The position numbers and the translations under genes are program-made. From a virus, in IMG/VR virus record IMGVR_UViG_3300044953_000566, positions 1-38,381 of that record: DNA of 38,381 nt; one strand, given 5' to 3'. Shown piece by piece: positions 1 to 8,116 of the stretch (position 1 is the first letter of the stretch; each line of letters opens with the position of its first letter). Below the pieces are notes generated by a model. That model was not told where the DNA came from. It made no database searches and worked only from the letters and a program-made list of their open reading frames with translations.

Positions 1-645
1 GGTCAGGTATGGGCTGCTGGCATAAACAGTTATAGTCAGCTAGGTGATGGTACTGGTACTCAGCGGAACTCGTTTGTGCGGGTATTGAGTGGTCCAGGTG
101 CACCGATCGGTGGTGTGAGTCGAGTAATATTAACTGCTGATAATGAATATTATGGTTCTGCATTTTTCTTAACTACTAATAAAGACCTATTTGCTTGTGG
201 TTATAATGGTTATGGTCAACTAGGTACTGGAGATACAGCAACAAAATCTTACGCTACAAAAGTAGCAAATAATGTTGACAATGTAAAATGTGGTGGTATT
301 CAACCACAAACCGTAACTGCAATACTTTGTGGTGGTTCAATATACACCAGTGGTTGGCACAACGGCCCCCATGGGTTACATGGGCGAGGTAATCTTGATA
401 TATACCCCAGTACACTCAGTTGGGCTAGATGTATACAACCACAAAATGTGAAATGGACTCAGTTTAACATGTTTAATGTGGGTGTAGCAGATTATAGGAT
501 GGCTACGATGATGGCTATAGACCAGAACCAAAATATATGGACATGGGGAGCATATCACTATGGTTTAGGCGGAAACGGTGTATTTTCCTCCGGGGCACAA
601 TATGGTTGGTCTGCGGTACCACGTAGAGTTTTCATCACACCTTAA
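1..645 (+). CDS. RCC1-repeat protein, 5'-truncated (probable fibre or tail protein)
   Basis: The reading frame is open from base 1, so the start lies outside the window; an internal GTG at 76 is not a convincing start. About 214 residues are visible. They contain repeats of the RCC1 beta-propeller type: a Gly-rich W/G-x-N-x-Y-x-Q-L-G-x-G unit at the very start, a second (CGYNGYGQLGTGD) near residues 55-67, and weaker copies around IYTSGW and IWTWGAYHYG. RCC1 blades occur in tail-fibre and receptor-binding proteins of large phages, so a virion surface role is inferred. No catalytic motif is seen. The gene ends four bases into the converging gene on the other strand. Confidence 0.7.
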   Translation, partial: GQVWAAGINSYSQLGDGTGTQRNSFVRVLSGPGAPIGGVSRVILTADNEYYGSAFFLTTNKDLFACGYNGYGQLGTGDTATKSYATKVANNVDNVKCGGIQPQTVTAILCGGSIYTSGWHNGPHGLHGRGNLDIYPSTLSWARCIQPQNVKWTQFNMFNVGVADYRMATMMAIDQNQNIWTWGAYHYGLGGNGVFSSGAQYGWSAVPRRVFITP

Positions 646-899
646 GTAAGTAGACCCATATCATACTCAACAGTTACGTCATGCTTCATGCTATGGAACC
701 GTTCATCAATATATTTTTGAAGTGCAACTGGTTTAACCCAATCAATCTCTTCAATATTCTTACCCCATTCTTCACATTTCTTGTCGATAAAGTCAATTGC
801 TTCAATCAAGCATAACCAGCGAGAATATTGATCGATTGACATATTAACTATGCTATCTTTAGTATTAACCGTAACATAACGGTTTGATTTATTTTTCAT
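642..899 (-). CDS. Hypothetical protein, 85 aa
   Basis: A short charged protein with no family I recognise. It begins with a basic stretch (MKNKSNRY) and contains several Trp and acidic residues (EEWGKNIEEIDW), suggesting a small soluble helical protein. It has no signal peptide or membrane segment. Its 3' end overlaps the end of the RCC1-like gene by four bases, tail to tail. It probably forms the distal gene of the small minus-strand group that starts near 1665. Confidence 0.55.
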   Translation of the reverse strand: MKNKSNRYVTVNTKDSIVNMSIDQYSRWLCLIEAIDFIDKKCEEWGKNIEEIDWVKPVALQKYIDERFHSMKHDVTVEYDMGLLT

Positions 900-911
900 A
901 AACCAATTATA

Positions 912-1337
912 TTACATTTCCTCTGAAATATCTAGTTCTTTTATCTTTTCTAGAGTATTTTGAATATCTATAATTTTTGTAACAACTATCGGGGTAAGGG
1001 TTATATCAACTTTAATTTGTTGTTGGCATTGCGGGCACTCAAATACATTATTATCATTACTAACATAAACAATTTCTTCAAATACATTTTTACTGCAAGG
1101 GCAATCAAACTTTACAAGATTACGTGAAAGAATATCTAGTCGTTCGTTTAGGATTTGTTCTTGTTCATTATTGGTTCGTCTAATTTTGTAATCATTATAG
1201 AACCAGTTACCAATAAGCTGCATAATAAGTACTAATAAACAACTTTGCGTAAAACCTAAAATGGGTGCAAGTGCGAACCCAGCACCAATGCTTATTAAAG
1301 TGGTGATTACAACGCTAATAATTAGTTTACGTGCCAT
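912..1337 (-). CDS. Small membrane protein with C-terminal zinc-ribbon-like cysteines
   Basis: I chose the ATG at 1337 (protein begins MARKLIISVV) because it avoids overlap with the stop of the preceding gene at 1339; an in-frame start six codons upstream is possible. Residues about 4-45 form two hydrophobic helices separated by a short loop, a hairpin membrane anchor. A charged, probably coiled-coil segment follows. Then come CPC and, about 25 residues later, CPQC, a spacing compatible with a zinc ribbon. Function unknown; the topology suggests an inner-membrane protein with a cytoplasmic metal-binding tail. Confidence 0.6.
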   Translation of the reverse strand: MARKLIISVVITTLISIGAGFALAPILGFTQSCLLVLIMQLIGNWFYNDYKIRRTNNEQEQILNERLDILSRNLVKFDCPCSKNVFEEIVYVSNDNNVFECPQCQQQIKVDITLTPIVVTKIIDIQNTLEKIKELDISEEM

Positions 1338-1338
1338 C

Positions 1339-1665
1339 TTATAATTTAAGATCATAAATCGAATTATTCAACTCCAAAAGGGAGTCAATAATACCGGATA
1401 TCTGGTCTATTTGATGATCAACACGTTTCGTCTTGAATAAATCGGCTGTACTTGCAGCTTGCAAAATATCTCTCATTTCAAACAAACCTGTCAATATATT
1501 GCCAAGTCTTTGTGGAAAGGAATTAATTTCATAGGGTAATTCAGGTGATGCCTGAGCAGCTTTTTCTTGATCTTGTTTAATAACACCATACACCGCAGAA
1601 TAATCACTACCACCTATCGGGGTTGGAGGTTGATCTACGCTTATAGGATTTCCTGTGTTTTTCAT
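1339..1665 (-). CDS. Hypothetical protein, 108 aa, with late-promoter-like upstream motif
   Basis: A soluble, mainly helical protein with a Pro/Gly-rich N terminus and an amphipathic C-terminal helix (IDSLLELNNSIYDL). I do not recognise the family. The octamer GATAAATA lies six bases upstream of the ATG, as for other presumed late genes here, so it is probably expressed late. It heads a minus-strand group with the membrane protein (912-1337) and the gene at 642-899. Confidence 0.6.
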   Translation of the reverse strand: MKNTGNPISVDQPPTPIGGSDYSAVYGVIKQDQEKAAQASPELPYEINSFPQRLGNILTGLFEMRDILQAASTADLFKTKRVDHQIDQISGIIDSLLELNNSIYDLKL

Positions 1666-1671
1666 TAAATA

Positions 1672-1679
1672 TATTTATC
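1672..1679 (-). promoter_or_regulatory. Late-promoter-like octamer GATAAATA
   Basis: On the minus strand GATAAATA is followed by six bases and then the ATG at 1665. It matches the T4 late promoter consensus TATAAATA at seven of eight positions. Confidence 0.45.
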
Positions 1680-1686
1680 ATCTTTG

Positions 1687-1694
1687 AATAAATA
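1687..1694 (+). promoter_or_regulatory. Late-promoter-like octamer AATAAATA, 5 nt before ATG
   Basis: AATAAATA, then ATATT, then the ATG at 1700. Seven of eight positions match the T4 late consensus. Initiation at the usual distance would place the mRNA 5' end at or next to the AUG. Confidence 0.5.
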
Positions 1695-1699
1695 ATATT

Positions 1700-2107
1700 A
1701 TGAGTAAATTCGGTAAAAAGTTTTTAACATTTTTAGAACAAGACGACCAGCCCTCTGATGAAGCAGCAATGGCAACTACACTTGAAGGTGAGGTAGCTCC
1801 AGCTGACTTAGGTGCAGATGTTGATGTGCAAGCTGCTACTGCAATCGCACAACAACAGCAACAGATGATTCAAGTAATCCAGAGTTGGATTACAAAGCTT
1901 GACGAGTTTGTAAAGTATCTTAATTCGCCGACTAGTGAGTCAATCCAGATAACTCTTAAGAATGCTACCCCTGATACAATTCTTGATAAGATTAGAGCTA
2001 CCGAAACAAAGAAAATTGCTCGGTGTGCAATGGACTTAGCAGCTCTTTCACAGGTATTACAAGGTTATCTTGCTACTGCACGTGATCCGAGGTATAGGAA
2101 CGTCTAA
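1700..2107 (+). CDS. Small acidic late protein with capsid-targeting-like N terminus
   Basis: A 135-residue protein starting MSKFGKKFLTFLEQDD. A basic/aromatic helix followed by an acidic, Ala-rich linker is the layout shared with several plus-strand late genes (see 32442-32813 and 35273-35923). The middle has a polyglutamine run (IAQQQQQM) and the C-terminal half looks helical. The start is fixed by the late-promoter-like octamer five bases upstream. The N terminus resembles the T4 internal-protein capsid-targeting peptide in general character, but no exact I/L-x-E cleavage site is present. Probably a late internal or structural protein; function inferred only from context. Confidence 0.6.
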   Translation: MSKFGKKFLTFLEQDDQPSDEAAMATTLEGEVAPADLGADVDVQAATAIAQQQQQMIQVIQSWITKLDEFVKYLNSPTSESIQITLKNATPDTILDKIRATETKKIARCAMDLAALSQVLQGYLATARDPRYRNV

Positions 2108-2132
2108 TCCAGACTGCTACATCATTTACCAG

Positions 2133-2164
2133 ATAAAGGCGCATAACTAGTTATGCGCCTTTAT
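2133..2164. terminator. Bidirectional hairpin terminator between convergent genes
   Basis: A perfect 16-bp inverted repeat (arms 2133-2148 and 2149-2164; core AAAGGCGCATAACT) with A-rich and T-rich flanks. It serves the plus gene ending at 2107 and the primase gene ending at 2147. The last primase codons and its TAG stop lie inside the hairpin. Confidence 0.8.
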
Positions 2165-3184
2165 TATTTGTGAAAGCAATACCATACCCTGTAAATGAGT
2201 ATAACTATTTGAGATAATAAAGTCTGGTGTTACTTCATGTAAATTATACATTATACAAATATCATTAAAGTCTTTTAGCTTTTTACCATATTTTTCCGGC
2301 CAAATAAAGACTCGTTCACCTTGTTCTAAAAGTTTTCTCGTTTTTACCAGTGATGTTTTATCAATCCATTGAGAATCTAATACCCAAATGCGATTCATCA
2401 ATGGGTATCGTTTGAGTTGTTGCTGTTGTAGTGGTGTAAAATTGTGATTACCTTTTGAAATACCCGCAACTGCAAGTCCATTTTGGGTAAACATAGCATT
2501 AATAGGGCCTTCAAACAAAAACAAATAGTTTAGATCTGTGTTTATACTATTAATACCATAAAGAGCTTTATCGCTCCCTACTTTAGATATATACTTTGGT
2601 CTAATTCCAAGATCTTGTTGTAAAACCGTTCTAGTTTGGTAAAATACAATCTCATTTCTTTCATCAACAAATGGTATAACTAAACGATTCTTATGTGTTT
2701 TGTCTTTTAATGATACATATAATGCTTTTGGCCTATTTACAGCTGTAAATAATCGACGAGATTTCATTAGCTCGATACATTCCTTTACAATTTTATTATC
2801 TTTATAAAAAGATAATTGTTGCCTATCAAATAAATTGATGCTATCATCAGGTAATGTTGGCGCTACATATTCTTTTTTAATTTCTACGTTTTTGAACGAA
2901 ACTTCTTTACTGTAATCAAATTTTGAAACTTCATTCAATATTTGCTGATCATCTAACCCTGAAACCTTTTTAATCCAATTATATGGGGTTGAGCTCCAAC
3001 CGCAGTTATGACAGAATATATTATTGTTCTTTGGTATAAAGAAACAACGACGCTTTGAACCAAAAGATTTACCCTCTCTGCAAATAGGACAACCACATTG
3101 ATATGTTTTGTTATACCTATTATGCTTTGGTTGGTAACCAAATGTATAGAACTTTTCTATAATATACTCTTCAGGTAAGATCAT
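2147..3184 (-). CDS. 61: DNA primase, T4 gp61-like
   Basis: A 345-residue protein, close to the 342 aa of T4 gp61. It synthesises RNA primers for the lagging strand together with helicase gp41. The N-terminal zinc-binding domain has paired cysteines: CGCPIC near residues 30-35 and CHNC near 58-61. A TOPRIM-type core follows, with the Glu motif FLFEGPINAMF and a later VLDSQ segment. It overlaps the preceding RNase H gene by four bases (ATGA type), indicating translational coupling. The C terminus runs into the hairpin terminator. Confidence 0.85.
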   Translation of the reverse strand: MILPEEYIIEKFYTFGYQPKHNRYNKTYQCGCPICREGKSFGSKRRCFFIPKNNNIFCHNCGWSSTPYNWIKKVSGLDDQQILNEVSKFDYSKEVSFKNVEIKKEYVAPTLPDDSINLFDRQQLSFYKDNKIVKECIELMKSRRLFTAVNRPKALYVSLKDKTHKNRLVIPFVDERNEIVFYQTRTVLQQDLGIRPKYISKVGSDKALYGINSINTDLNYLFLFEGPINAMFTQNGLAVAGISKGNHNFTPLQQQQLKRYPLMNRIWVLDSQWIDKTSLVKTRKLLEQGERVFIWPEKYGKKLKDFNDICIMYNLHEVTPDFIISNSYTHLQGMVLLSQIIKAHN

Positions 3185-4047
3185 TTTAACAAATTCAATA
3201 TATACCCATTAAAGTCTTTTCCAAAACAAAATGCATTATACCATGTGCTTTCGTTTGAAAGAATAGAACTCAGGTTCATTTCTTCACAATATCGTTTAAA
3301 CAGCTTGAAATCATGAGGTTGTTCAATTTTGAGCTGTTCTTTATACCAGCTCAATTCATCTGTGGTTGATGAATATTTATCTAATCGAAAAAGTTCATAA
3401 TTACGCTTAAACTGATCATTTTGTTCAGTGGTTGTCTGATATTTACCATTAAAATATTTTTCAATTTTTTTAGACCCCATACCAATTACACCAGGGACGT
3501 TATCAGACTTATCACCCCTAAAGCATTTATCAATTAAAAATCGAGTTAAAGGCACTTTAACAATTTCTTCAAAGTTTTTAACGTTGACTTCACGTTTGCG
3601 AATAGGATCATATACCTTGACATGTTCATTAATGCATTGATACATGTCTCGATCAACAGTAACGATGACTTTTTTACCTGGGCTTTCTTTCGATAAGAAA
3701 GCCATACAGTCATCAGCTTCTAAACGCAGCGGAAAGAAGTTTTTTACACCGAGTGAATCAAGAAGTTTCTTAATATAAGAGTTTTTTGCATGAACTTCAT
3801 CACTATACACTTTATCACGATTACCTTTGTAATCAGCAAACTGCTCTTTACGAACATTGGTGTTATTTTCGTGTTTTTCATCCCAGCAGCAAAAAATTTT
3901 ATCAGGTTTATATTTCTCTACATATGATTTAATCGCATTAATAAACATAAACACATGCAAAAAACTATTTTCTTGTGTTTTTGTTTGATTTGCTGCCCAA
4001 TAACAGCGATGCACTAGGTTATTACCATCTATAATAAGAGTTACCAT
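3181..4047 (-). CDS. rnh: 5'-3' exonuclease / RNase H, T4 Rnh-like (FEN family)
   Basis: At 288 residues it is near the 305 aa of T4 RNase H, which removes RNA primers and 5' flaps. FEN/PIN-domain metal ligands are visible: IIDGNN near the N terminus, RLEADD about residue 110, VTVDRDMYQ about residue 130, and GDKSDNVPG followed by GMGSKKI, the DNA-binding helix-hairpin-helix. It lies directly upstream of primase with a four-base overlap, so primer synthesis and removal are co-expressed. The start is the ATG at 4047, preceded by an AAGGG Shine-Dalgarno-like stretch. Confidence 0.88.
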   Translation of the reverse strand: MVTLIIDGNNLVHRCYWAANQTKTQENSFLHVFMFINAIKSYVEKYKPDKIFCCWDEKHENNTNVRKEQFADYKGNRDKVYSDEVHAKNSYIKKLLDSLGVKNFFPLRLEADDCMAFLSKESPGKKVIVTVDRDMYQCINEHVKVYDPIRKREVNVKNFEEIVKVPLTRFLIDKCFRGDKSDNVPGVIGMGSKKIEKYFNGKYQTTTEQNDQFKRNYELFRLDKYSSTTDELSWYKEQLKIEQPHDFKLFKRYCEEMNLSSILSNESTWYNAFCFGKDFNGYILNLLK

Positions 4048-4077
4048 ACCCTTATTATAGATGATCTAATTAAACAA

Positions 4078-5313
4078 TCAAGCTAAAAGTTGTTGCACAG
4101 GTTTACCTTTATCTGCAATCTTAAATGGTCTACCTTCAGGTGATATTACAACCTCATCCACTGGTAACCCTGCTGCAGCTGCAATAGTAGCATTAAAATC
4201 AGCTGGGCTTACAGGTGATTCAACTGCTCTCATACCCTTTTCATCAGATTTACCATATACTTGACCGCCTTTGATGCCAGCACCAATGAGAACACCACTA
4301 AATGCACCTGGGTGGTGGTCTCGACCGTTATTGATATTGATATTTGGTGTTCTACCGAAATCTGTTGCAATTACGATGAGTGTTTTTTCAAGAAGACCAG
4401 AAGATTTAAGATCTTCAATAAGGGCATTAACAGCTTGATCGAGAATTTTGAGTTTATTCTCAAGAGCTTCGAAGTTATTTACGTGTGTATCCCAACCACC
4501 ATCAGATACTTCGATAAACTTACAACCACCTTCTTGGATAAGACGTTTTGCTAAGCAAACACCCTGACCAAAACGGTTATTACCATATTTTTCTTTTGTT
4601 GCTTGATCTACCTTAGAAAGATCGAACATATCAAGATCTTTTGAGTTAAGAAGACGAATAGTTTGATCGTAAAACTCAGTGTATGACCGTTGAGCTGGGT
4701 TAATAATTTTATTTGCATTTCTTTCAAGCTTATCCAAGATCGTAATTCTCTTAGAGAACTTAGCAGCATCTTTAAGCTTGGTATTATCAAGCCCTCTCAT
4801 TGGATCCACAACTGGAATTGGAGAATATTTTTTTGGCATCCAACCAGAACCAGGGTGATCTGCACCACCACTGATTAATACGTTTTGTGGAATGACTTTT
4901 GGTTTGTTATCTTCGGTAAAATGACACATCCAAGCTCCCATATTAGGGTGAATAATTGTACCAATCTTCTTGAATGATGTTCTCTGTAAATACTGCGCGC
5001 CTGCATGATCACCTGTTGTAACCATCATAGAACGAACAACTGCCATCTTATCACCATGTTTAGCCATTAAAGGTAAGTGTTCGGAAATGTGATAATCTGC
5101 ATTTGTAGCAATGGAATTGAATTCACCTTTAACTTCAGCGTTAGTTTTTGGATCGAACGTATCTAAATGACTCATACCACCGTTCATAAATAGATAGATA
5201 ATATGTTCTGCTTTCTTACTAGCCGGTGCAGCTATAACATGTGGTAAAACGGTCACACCTAACCCAGTAGAAGCTAGGTTAAGTACAAAATTACGGCGGG
5301 TTAGTGTATTCAT
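4078..5313 (-). CDS. DUF1501 family exported protein (first copy)
   Basis: A DUF1501 protein, about 411 aa from the ATG at 5313 (MNTLTRRNF). I prefer this start because a twin-arginine signal (TRRNF plus a hydrophobic stretch ending near VIAAPA) is then N-terminal, and an AATAAATA octamer lies exactly five bases upstream. Family features include FMNGGMSHLDTFDPK, EVSDGGWDTHVNN, TDFGRTPNININNGRDHHP and GVLIGAGIKGGQVYG. DUF1501 belongs to the alkaline-phosphatase/sulfatase-like superfamily, but its substrate is unknown. It lies immediately downstream of the PSD1 gene, the arrangement usual in Planctomycetes and Verrucomicrobia. It is unexpected between phage replication genes. Confidence 0.88.
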   Translation of the reverse strand: MNTLTRRNFVLNLASTGLGVTVLPHVIAAPASKKAEHIIYLFMNGGMSHLDTFDPKTNAEVKGEFNSIATNADYHISEHLPLMAKHGDKMAVVRSMMVTTGDHAGAQYLQRTSFKKIGTIIHPNMGAWMCHFTEDNKPKVIPQNVLISGGADHPGSGWMPKKYSPIPVVDPMRGLDNTKLKDAAKFSKRITILDKLERNANKIINPAQRSYTEFYDQTIRLLNSKDLDMFDLSKVDQATKEKYGNNRFGQGVCLAKRLIQEGGCKFIEVSDGGWDTHVNNFEALENKLKILDQAVNALIEDLKSSGLLEKTLIVIATDFGRTPNININNGRDHHPGAFSGVLIGAGIKGGQVYGKSDEKGMRAVESPVSPADFNATIAAAAGLPVDEVVISPEGRPFKIADKGKPVQQLLA

Positions 5314-5317
5314 ATTG

Positions 5318-7102
5318 TTATTTATTAAATTTAAATTCAGAACTATTGATAAGAGCCCAGATGATATCATCATCTTGCACACTAACAAATGTGGCTTTTT
5401 CACCTATTGTTGAGGTTCTTGATAAAACCGACTTGAAAATAATCTCAATAGTATCACCGGGTGATTTACCAGCAATGTTTTTAGCGAGATATGTGTCTTT
5501 ATTAACAGCTATTTCAGCTAGCTGACCGTTCATGAATGAAATAATTTGAGTTACTGAACCTTCTCTTGAAGACGTATCAATAAGTTCACGATTACCACGG
5601 CCAAGTTGTTCTAGAATTGTATTAACTGGTCCATTATCGTTCACTTCAGATGCCCTAACTAGTGGGTAATTATGATATTTTGGCGCTGTTTCATATTTTG
5701 AACGCATGATTTTTTGATATTCTTCGTTTTTTGTTTTTAAACGATCAATAGTAAGATCTTCAATAGTATATTTCATTACTTTTACATACTCGTCTTGGAA
5801 TGTGAGTTTAAATGAATCAGGGCCATCAACTGCAATAGCTATAACTGAATCCCATATTTGTTCTGCTGTTAATCTTTGCTTCACAGGTCCAATAAAGACA
5901 AATTTATCAGAGCTAGAGTGCATACCATCATAAAGCTCGCGTTGGAAAAGCTTTGTATTCAGAAGCACATAAAGGAATTGTCTATTATCATAACCAACAC
6001 TAATCATAATCTTAGCGAGGGTGTTTATAAGCTCACTATCTAACTTATCACTATTATAAATGTTATCATAGTCATCAATGATATATTTACCAAAAACCCA
6101 TTTCCAGTAACGATTAACTATGTTTTTGGTAAATGTCGGGTGTTCTGGATTAACCAACCAAGCAACAACATCTTTTCTCATGTCGTCTTTGTTTTTGATT
6201 TCAGTCTTACCAGAAAGCACAGCAGGTATAACTGTATCAAAAGGCTTTGCATCTGTATACTGGTAGTCGTGAGGTAGTTTTAATTCACGCTTTTCATCTA
6301 TCTCAAGATTAGCTCTCATAGCAGCGATAAAGTTATTAATTGTGTTGTTCAAGCCACGATTCTTCATTGGATCAGCTTTAATCAAAGCATCAATTTCTTC
6401 TCTCAATGCTTTTTGACGAGCTGCAACCGCGGGGTCTTTGTCTTTACCACGACCTCTAAGTTCTACCTGATAAAACATAGCAGCCATCTTATAGAACTGC
6501 ATTTGCGTGAAGTCTTGGAATGGATCATCATGGCATTGTGCACATCCGATATCAGTACCCATAAACACTTTACCAGTACCAATGAGATTATCTAAAGGCA
6601 TTCCTAAATCACGGTAGAAATAACCGGTAGCTGGATTGTCATAATAAGATCTTGTTGATGTTAAAAGATCAGTTACAAATTTATTATATGGTTTGTTTGC
6701 AGCAATAGAATCTTTAATATAATCAATATAAGGGCCACCAGAAAAATTATTGATATCGGTTAATCTATCTCTTAATCTTAATGATTCAGCCCAAAAATTA
6801 AACATATGCGAGACATGCCCTGGGTGCTTTAATAAAAACTGAATTAATCCTTGTCTTTTATTCGGATCACTTACATTGGTAAACATTCTATACTCTTCAT
6901 ACGTTGGGTTGCGACCAACAATAGTAAGATATGCTCTACGAACAAATGTATCATCATTAACTCGATTCAAAGGTGCGATGTTTATAGCAGCATATTGCTT
7001 TTCTAATACCGAATCTACCCAACTACTATAATTATTGAGTTGCTCAACAGTAGCAGCAACAGTGGTTACCGCAAACAGTAGGATAAAAAATAACGTTTTC
7101 AT
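5318..7102 (-). CDS. DUF1549/DUF1553 (PSCyt2/PSD1) secreted protein
   Basis: A 594-residue protein with a clear N-terminal Sec signal (MKTLFFILLFAVTTVAA). The DUF1549 region follows (RRAYLTIVGRNPTYEEY, about residues 55-71), and then CAQCHDDPF at 187-195, a CxxCH heme-c-like motif. The C-terminal half matches DUF1553: NIVNRYWKWVFG, a PxL-type helix region, and the RLTAEQIWDSVIAIA segment. These families pair with DUF1501 in Planctomycetes and relatives; the biochemical function is not established. It is shorter than many bacterial homologues, with no N-terminal PSCyt1 domain. Upstream are ATTAAATA and an AAGGG ribosome site. Confidence 0.85.
   Translation of the reverse strand: MKTLFFILLFAVTTVAATVEQLNNYSSWVDSVLEKQYAAINIAPLNRVNDDTFVRRAYLTIVGRNPTYEEYRMFTNVSDPNKRQGLIQFLLKHPGHVSHMFNFWAESLRLRDRLTDINNFSGGPYIDYIKDSIAANKPYNKFVTDLLTSTRSYYDNPATGYFYRDLGMPLDNLIGTGKVFMGTDIGCAQCHDDPFQDFTQMQFYKMAAMFYQVELRGRGKDKDPAVAARQKALREEIDALIKADPMKNRGLNNTINNFIAAMRANLEIDEKRELKLPHDYQYTDAKPFDTVIPAVLSGKTEIKNKDDMRKDVVAWLVNPEHPTFTKNIVNRYWKWVFGKYIIDDYDNIYNSDKLDSELINTLAKIMISVGYDNRQFLYVLLNTKLFQRELYDGMHSSSDKFVFIGPVKQRLTAEQIWDSVIAIAVDGPDSFKLTFQDEYVKVMKYTIEDLTIDRLKTKNEEYQKIMRSKYETAPKYHNYPLVRASEVNDNGPVNTILEQLGRGNRELIDTSSREGSVTQIISFMNGQLAEIAVNKDTYLAKNIAGKSPGDTIEIIFKSVLSRTSTIGEKATFVSVQDDDIIWALINSSEFKFNK
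5319..5326 (-). promoter_or_regulatory. Late-promoter-like octamer AATAAATA, 5 nt before DUF1501 ATG
   Basis: On the minus strand AATAAATA is followed by ACAAT and the ATG at 5313. It overlaps the stop codon of the upstream PSD1 gene, so the DUF1501 gene may be transcribed independently late in infection. Confidence 0.5.
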
Positions 7103-7115
7103 ATGACCCTTATAT

Positions 7116-7123
7116 TATTTAAT
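7116..7123 (-). promoter_or_regulatory. Possible late-promoter octamer ATTAAATA upstream of PSD1 gene
   Basis: On the minus strand ATTAAATA is followed by 13 bases containing AAGGG before the ATG at 7102. Unlike most genes here, this one has a leader with a Shine-Dalgarno-like site. Confidence 0.3.
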
Positions 7124-7378
7124 TTAATCTTGCGTTTTTTTATTATACATGTACTGTGCATGTAATATGCGATATACGTTATCAGGTATAACATCAACCA
7201 TATCTAGTATTTCTTTGTCAATACCAAATTTAAATTTTTCCTTTGGTATAATTCTATTAATATTTTTGGGTATTGAAATAAAACCGTAGTTTTCTGCAAC
7301 GGTTTCAATCCAAATGAGCATTTCACCTAAATAGGTACCACGAGTAACCGCGTATGCTTTATATTTTTCTGGAACCAT
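7124..7378 (-). CDS. Hypothetical protein, about 84 aa
   Basis: A small soluble protein, unrecognised. The ATG at 7378 (MVPEKYKAYAV) does not overlap the preceding stop at 7383; a GTG at 7396 would add six residues. It has alternating charged and aromatic residues and no membrane segment. It is the last gene of the clamp-proximal minus-strand operon, where T4 has clamp-loader genes and regA, but it resembles neither in size or motif. Confidence 0.55.
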   Translation of the reverse strand: MVPEKYKAYAVTRGTYLGEMLIWIETVAENYGFISIPKNINRIIPKEKFKFGIDKEILDMVDVIPDNVYRILHAQYMYNKKTQD

Positions 7379-7382
7379 AACA

Positions 7383-7760
7383 TTATTCAAGTTCACTTAT
7401 CAACCCATCTTGATTTTTCAACATATTAATTGTAAAAAACTTTTGCAATAATGTTTGCAAAGCGTCTTTTTCCATAAAATTATTTGATTTTGTAATCGCT
7501 ATAGGTGTACCTTCATTGGTAAATCCTATAATCATAAAACAGTTTAAGAATTCACTGATTGTGTTCACCAACGCAGTATTTGTATTTTCTACATTACGGT
7601 GAAATATAACTTGTTGGGTACGCTGCTGAATTAACTCATTAATCAACTGCCGAACATTAACAGTATCTTGCTCATCAATAGCATTATCAGGTGTGGTTTG
7701 CTTTGATATAGTATTTTTAAGTGATGATTTTTTGATCTTTTTTGGTTTTTCATCACTCAT
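7383..7760 (-). CDS. Hypothetical protein, 125 aa, basic N terminus
   Basis: The start at 7760 (MSDEKPKKIKKSS) follows the upstream stop at 7765 by a few bases. An in-frame ATG further upstream would overlap that gene by 50 bases. The first 25 residues are Lys/Ser-rich and probably disordered. The remainder looks helical (VRQLINELIQQRTQQ) with a hydrophobic core (FLNCFMIIGF). Family not recognised. It probably belongs to the operon that includes gp32 and the clamp. Confidence 0.55.
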   Translation of the reverse strand: MSDEKPKKIKKSSLKNTISKQTTPDNAIDEQDTVNVRQLINELIQQRTQQVIFHRNVENTNTALVNTISEFLNCFMIIGFTNEGTPIAITKSNNFMEKDALQTLLQKFFTINMLKNQDGLISELE

Positions 7761-7764
7761 ATAA

Positions 7765-8115
7765 CTATTTAGTTTTGAAGAATGGGTTTGTTTCATCGTG
7801 TTGCGAAATACCATTGTTTAGTAAATGCTCAACAATAATTTCAATTGAATGTGTTTTGATGAAAAAGTTTTTAGCAAATCTATTACCACCGTCATCAAAT
7901 TCAAACATAACTTCGTTCAAATTATTTTTATTTTGGTAACAGGTAATATAAATTGACATATTACCAGGATCAACTAGCACGGTCCACTTACGAGGGTCAA
8001 TTACACTATACTTTTGAAACACCCTCAACGTAATGATGCCATTATCTTTTAGTCTTTTGATAAAGTAACCAGGTGTTTTGAGTTTATTTTTGTCTTGGAA
8101 TGTTAGCTGTTGCAT
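7765..8115 (-). CDS. Hypothetical protein, 116 aa, downstream of the clamp
   Basis: A compact alpha/beta protein beginning MQQLTFQDKNKLKTPGYFIKRL. Features include a Lys-rich helix, a VFQKYSVIDPRKWTVLVDPG segment and a short acidic turn (EFDDGG). I checked it against RegA, which occupies a similar place in T4, and saw no convincing match. It starts one base after the clamp stop, so it is almost certainly co-transcribed with it. A DNA-replication accessory role is possible but inferred only from position. Confidence 0.6.
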   Translation of the reverse strand: MQQLTFQDKNKLKTPGYFIKRLKDNGIITLRVFQKYSVIDPRKWTVLVDPGNMSIYITCYQNKNNLNEVMFEFDDGGNRFAKNFFIKTHSIEIIVEHLLNNGISQHDETNPFFKTK

Positions 8116-8116
8116 A

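Noticed and set aside
7765-8115. Assignment of the 116-aa protein as RegA
   Set aside because: Position fits, but the sequence does not follow T4 RegA in any stretch I compared.
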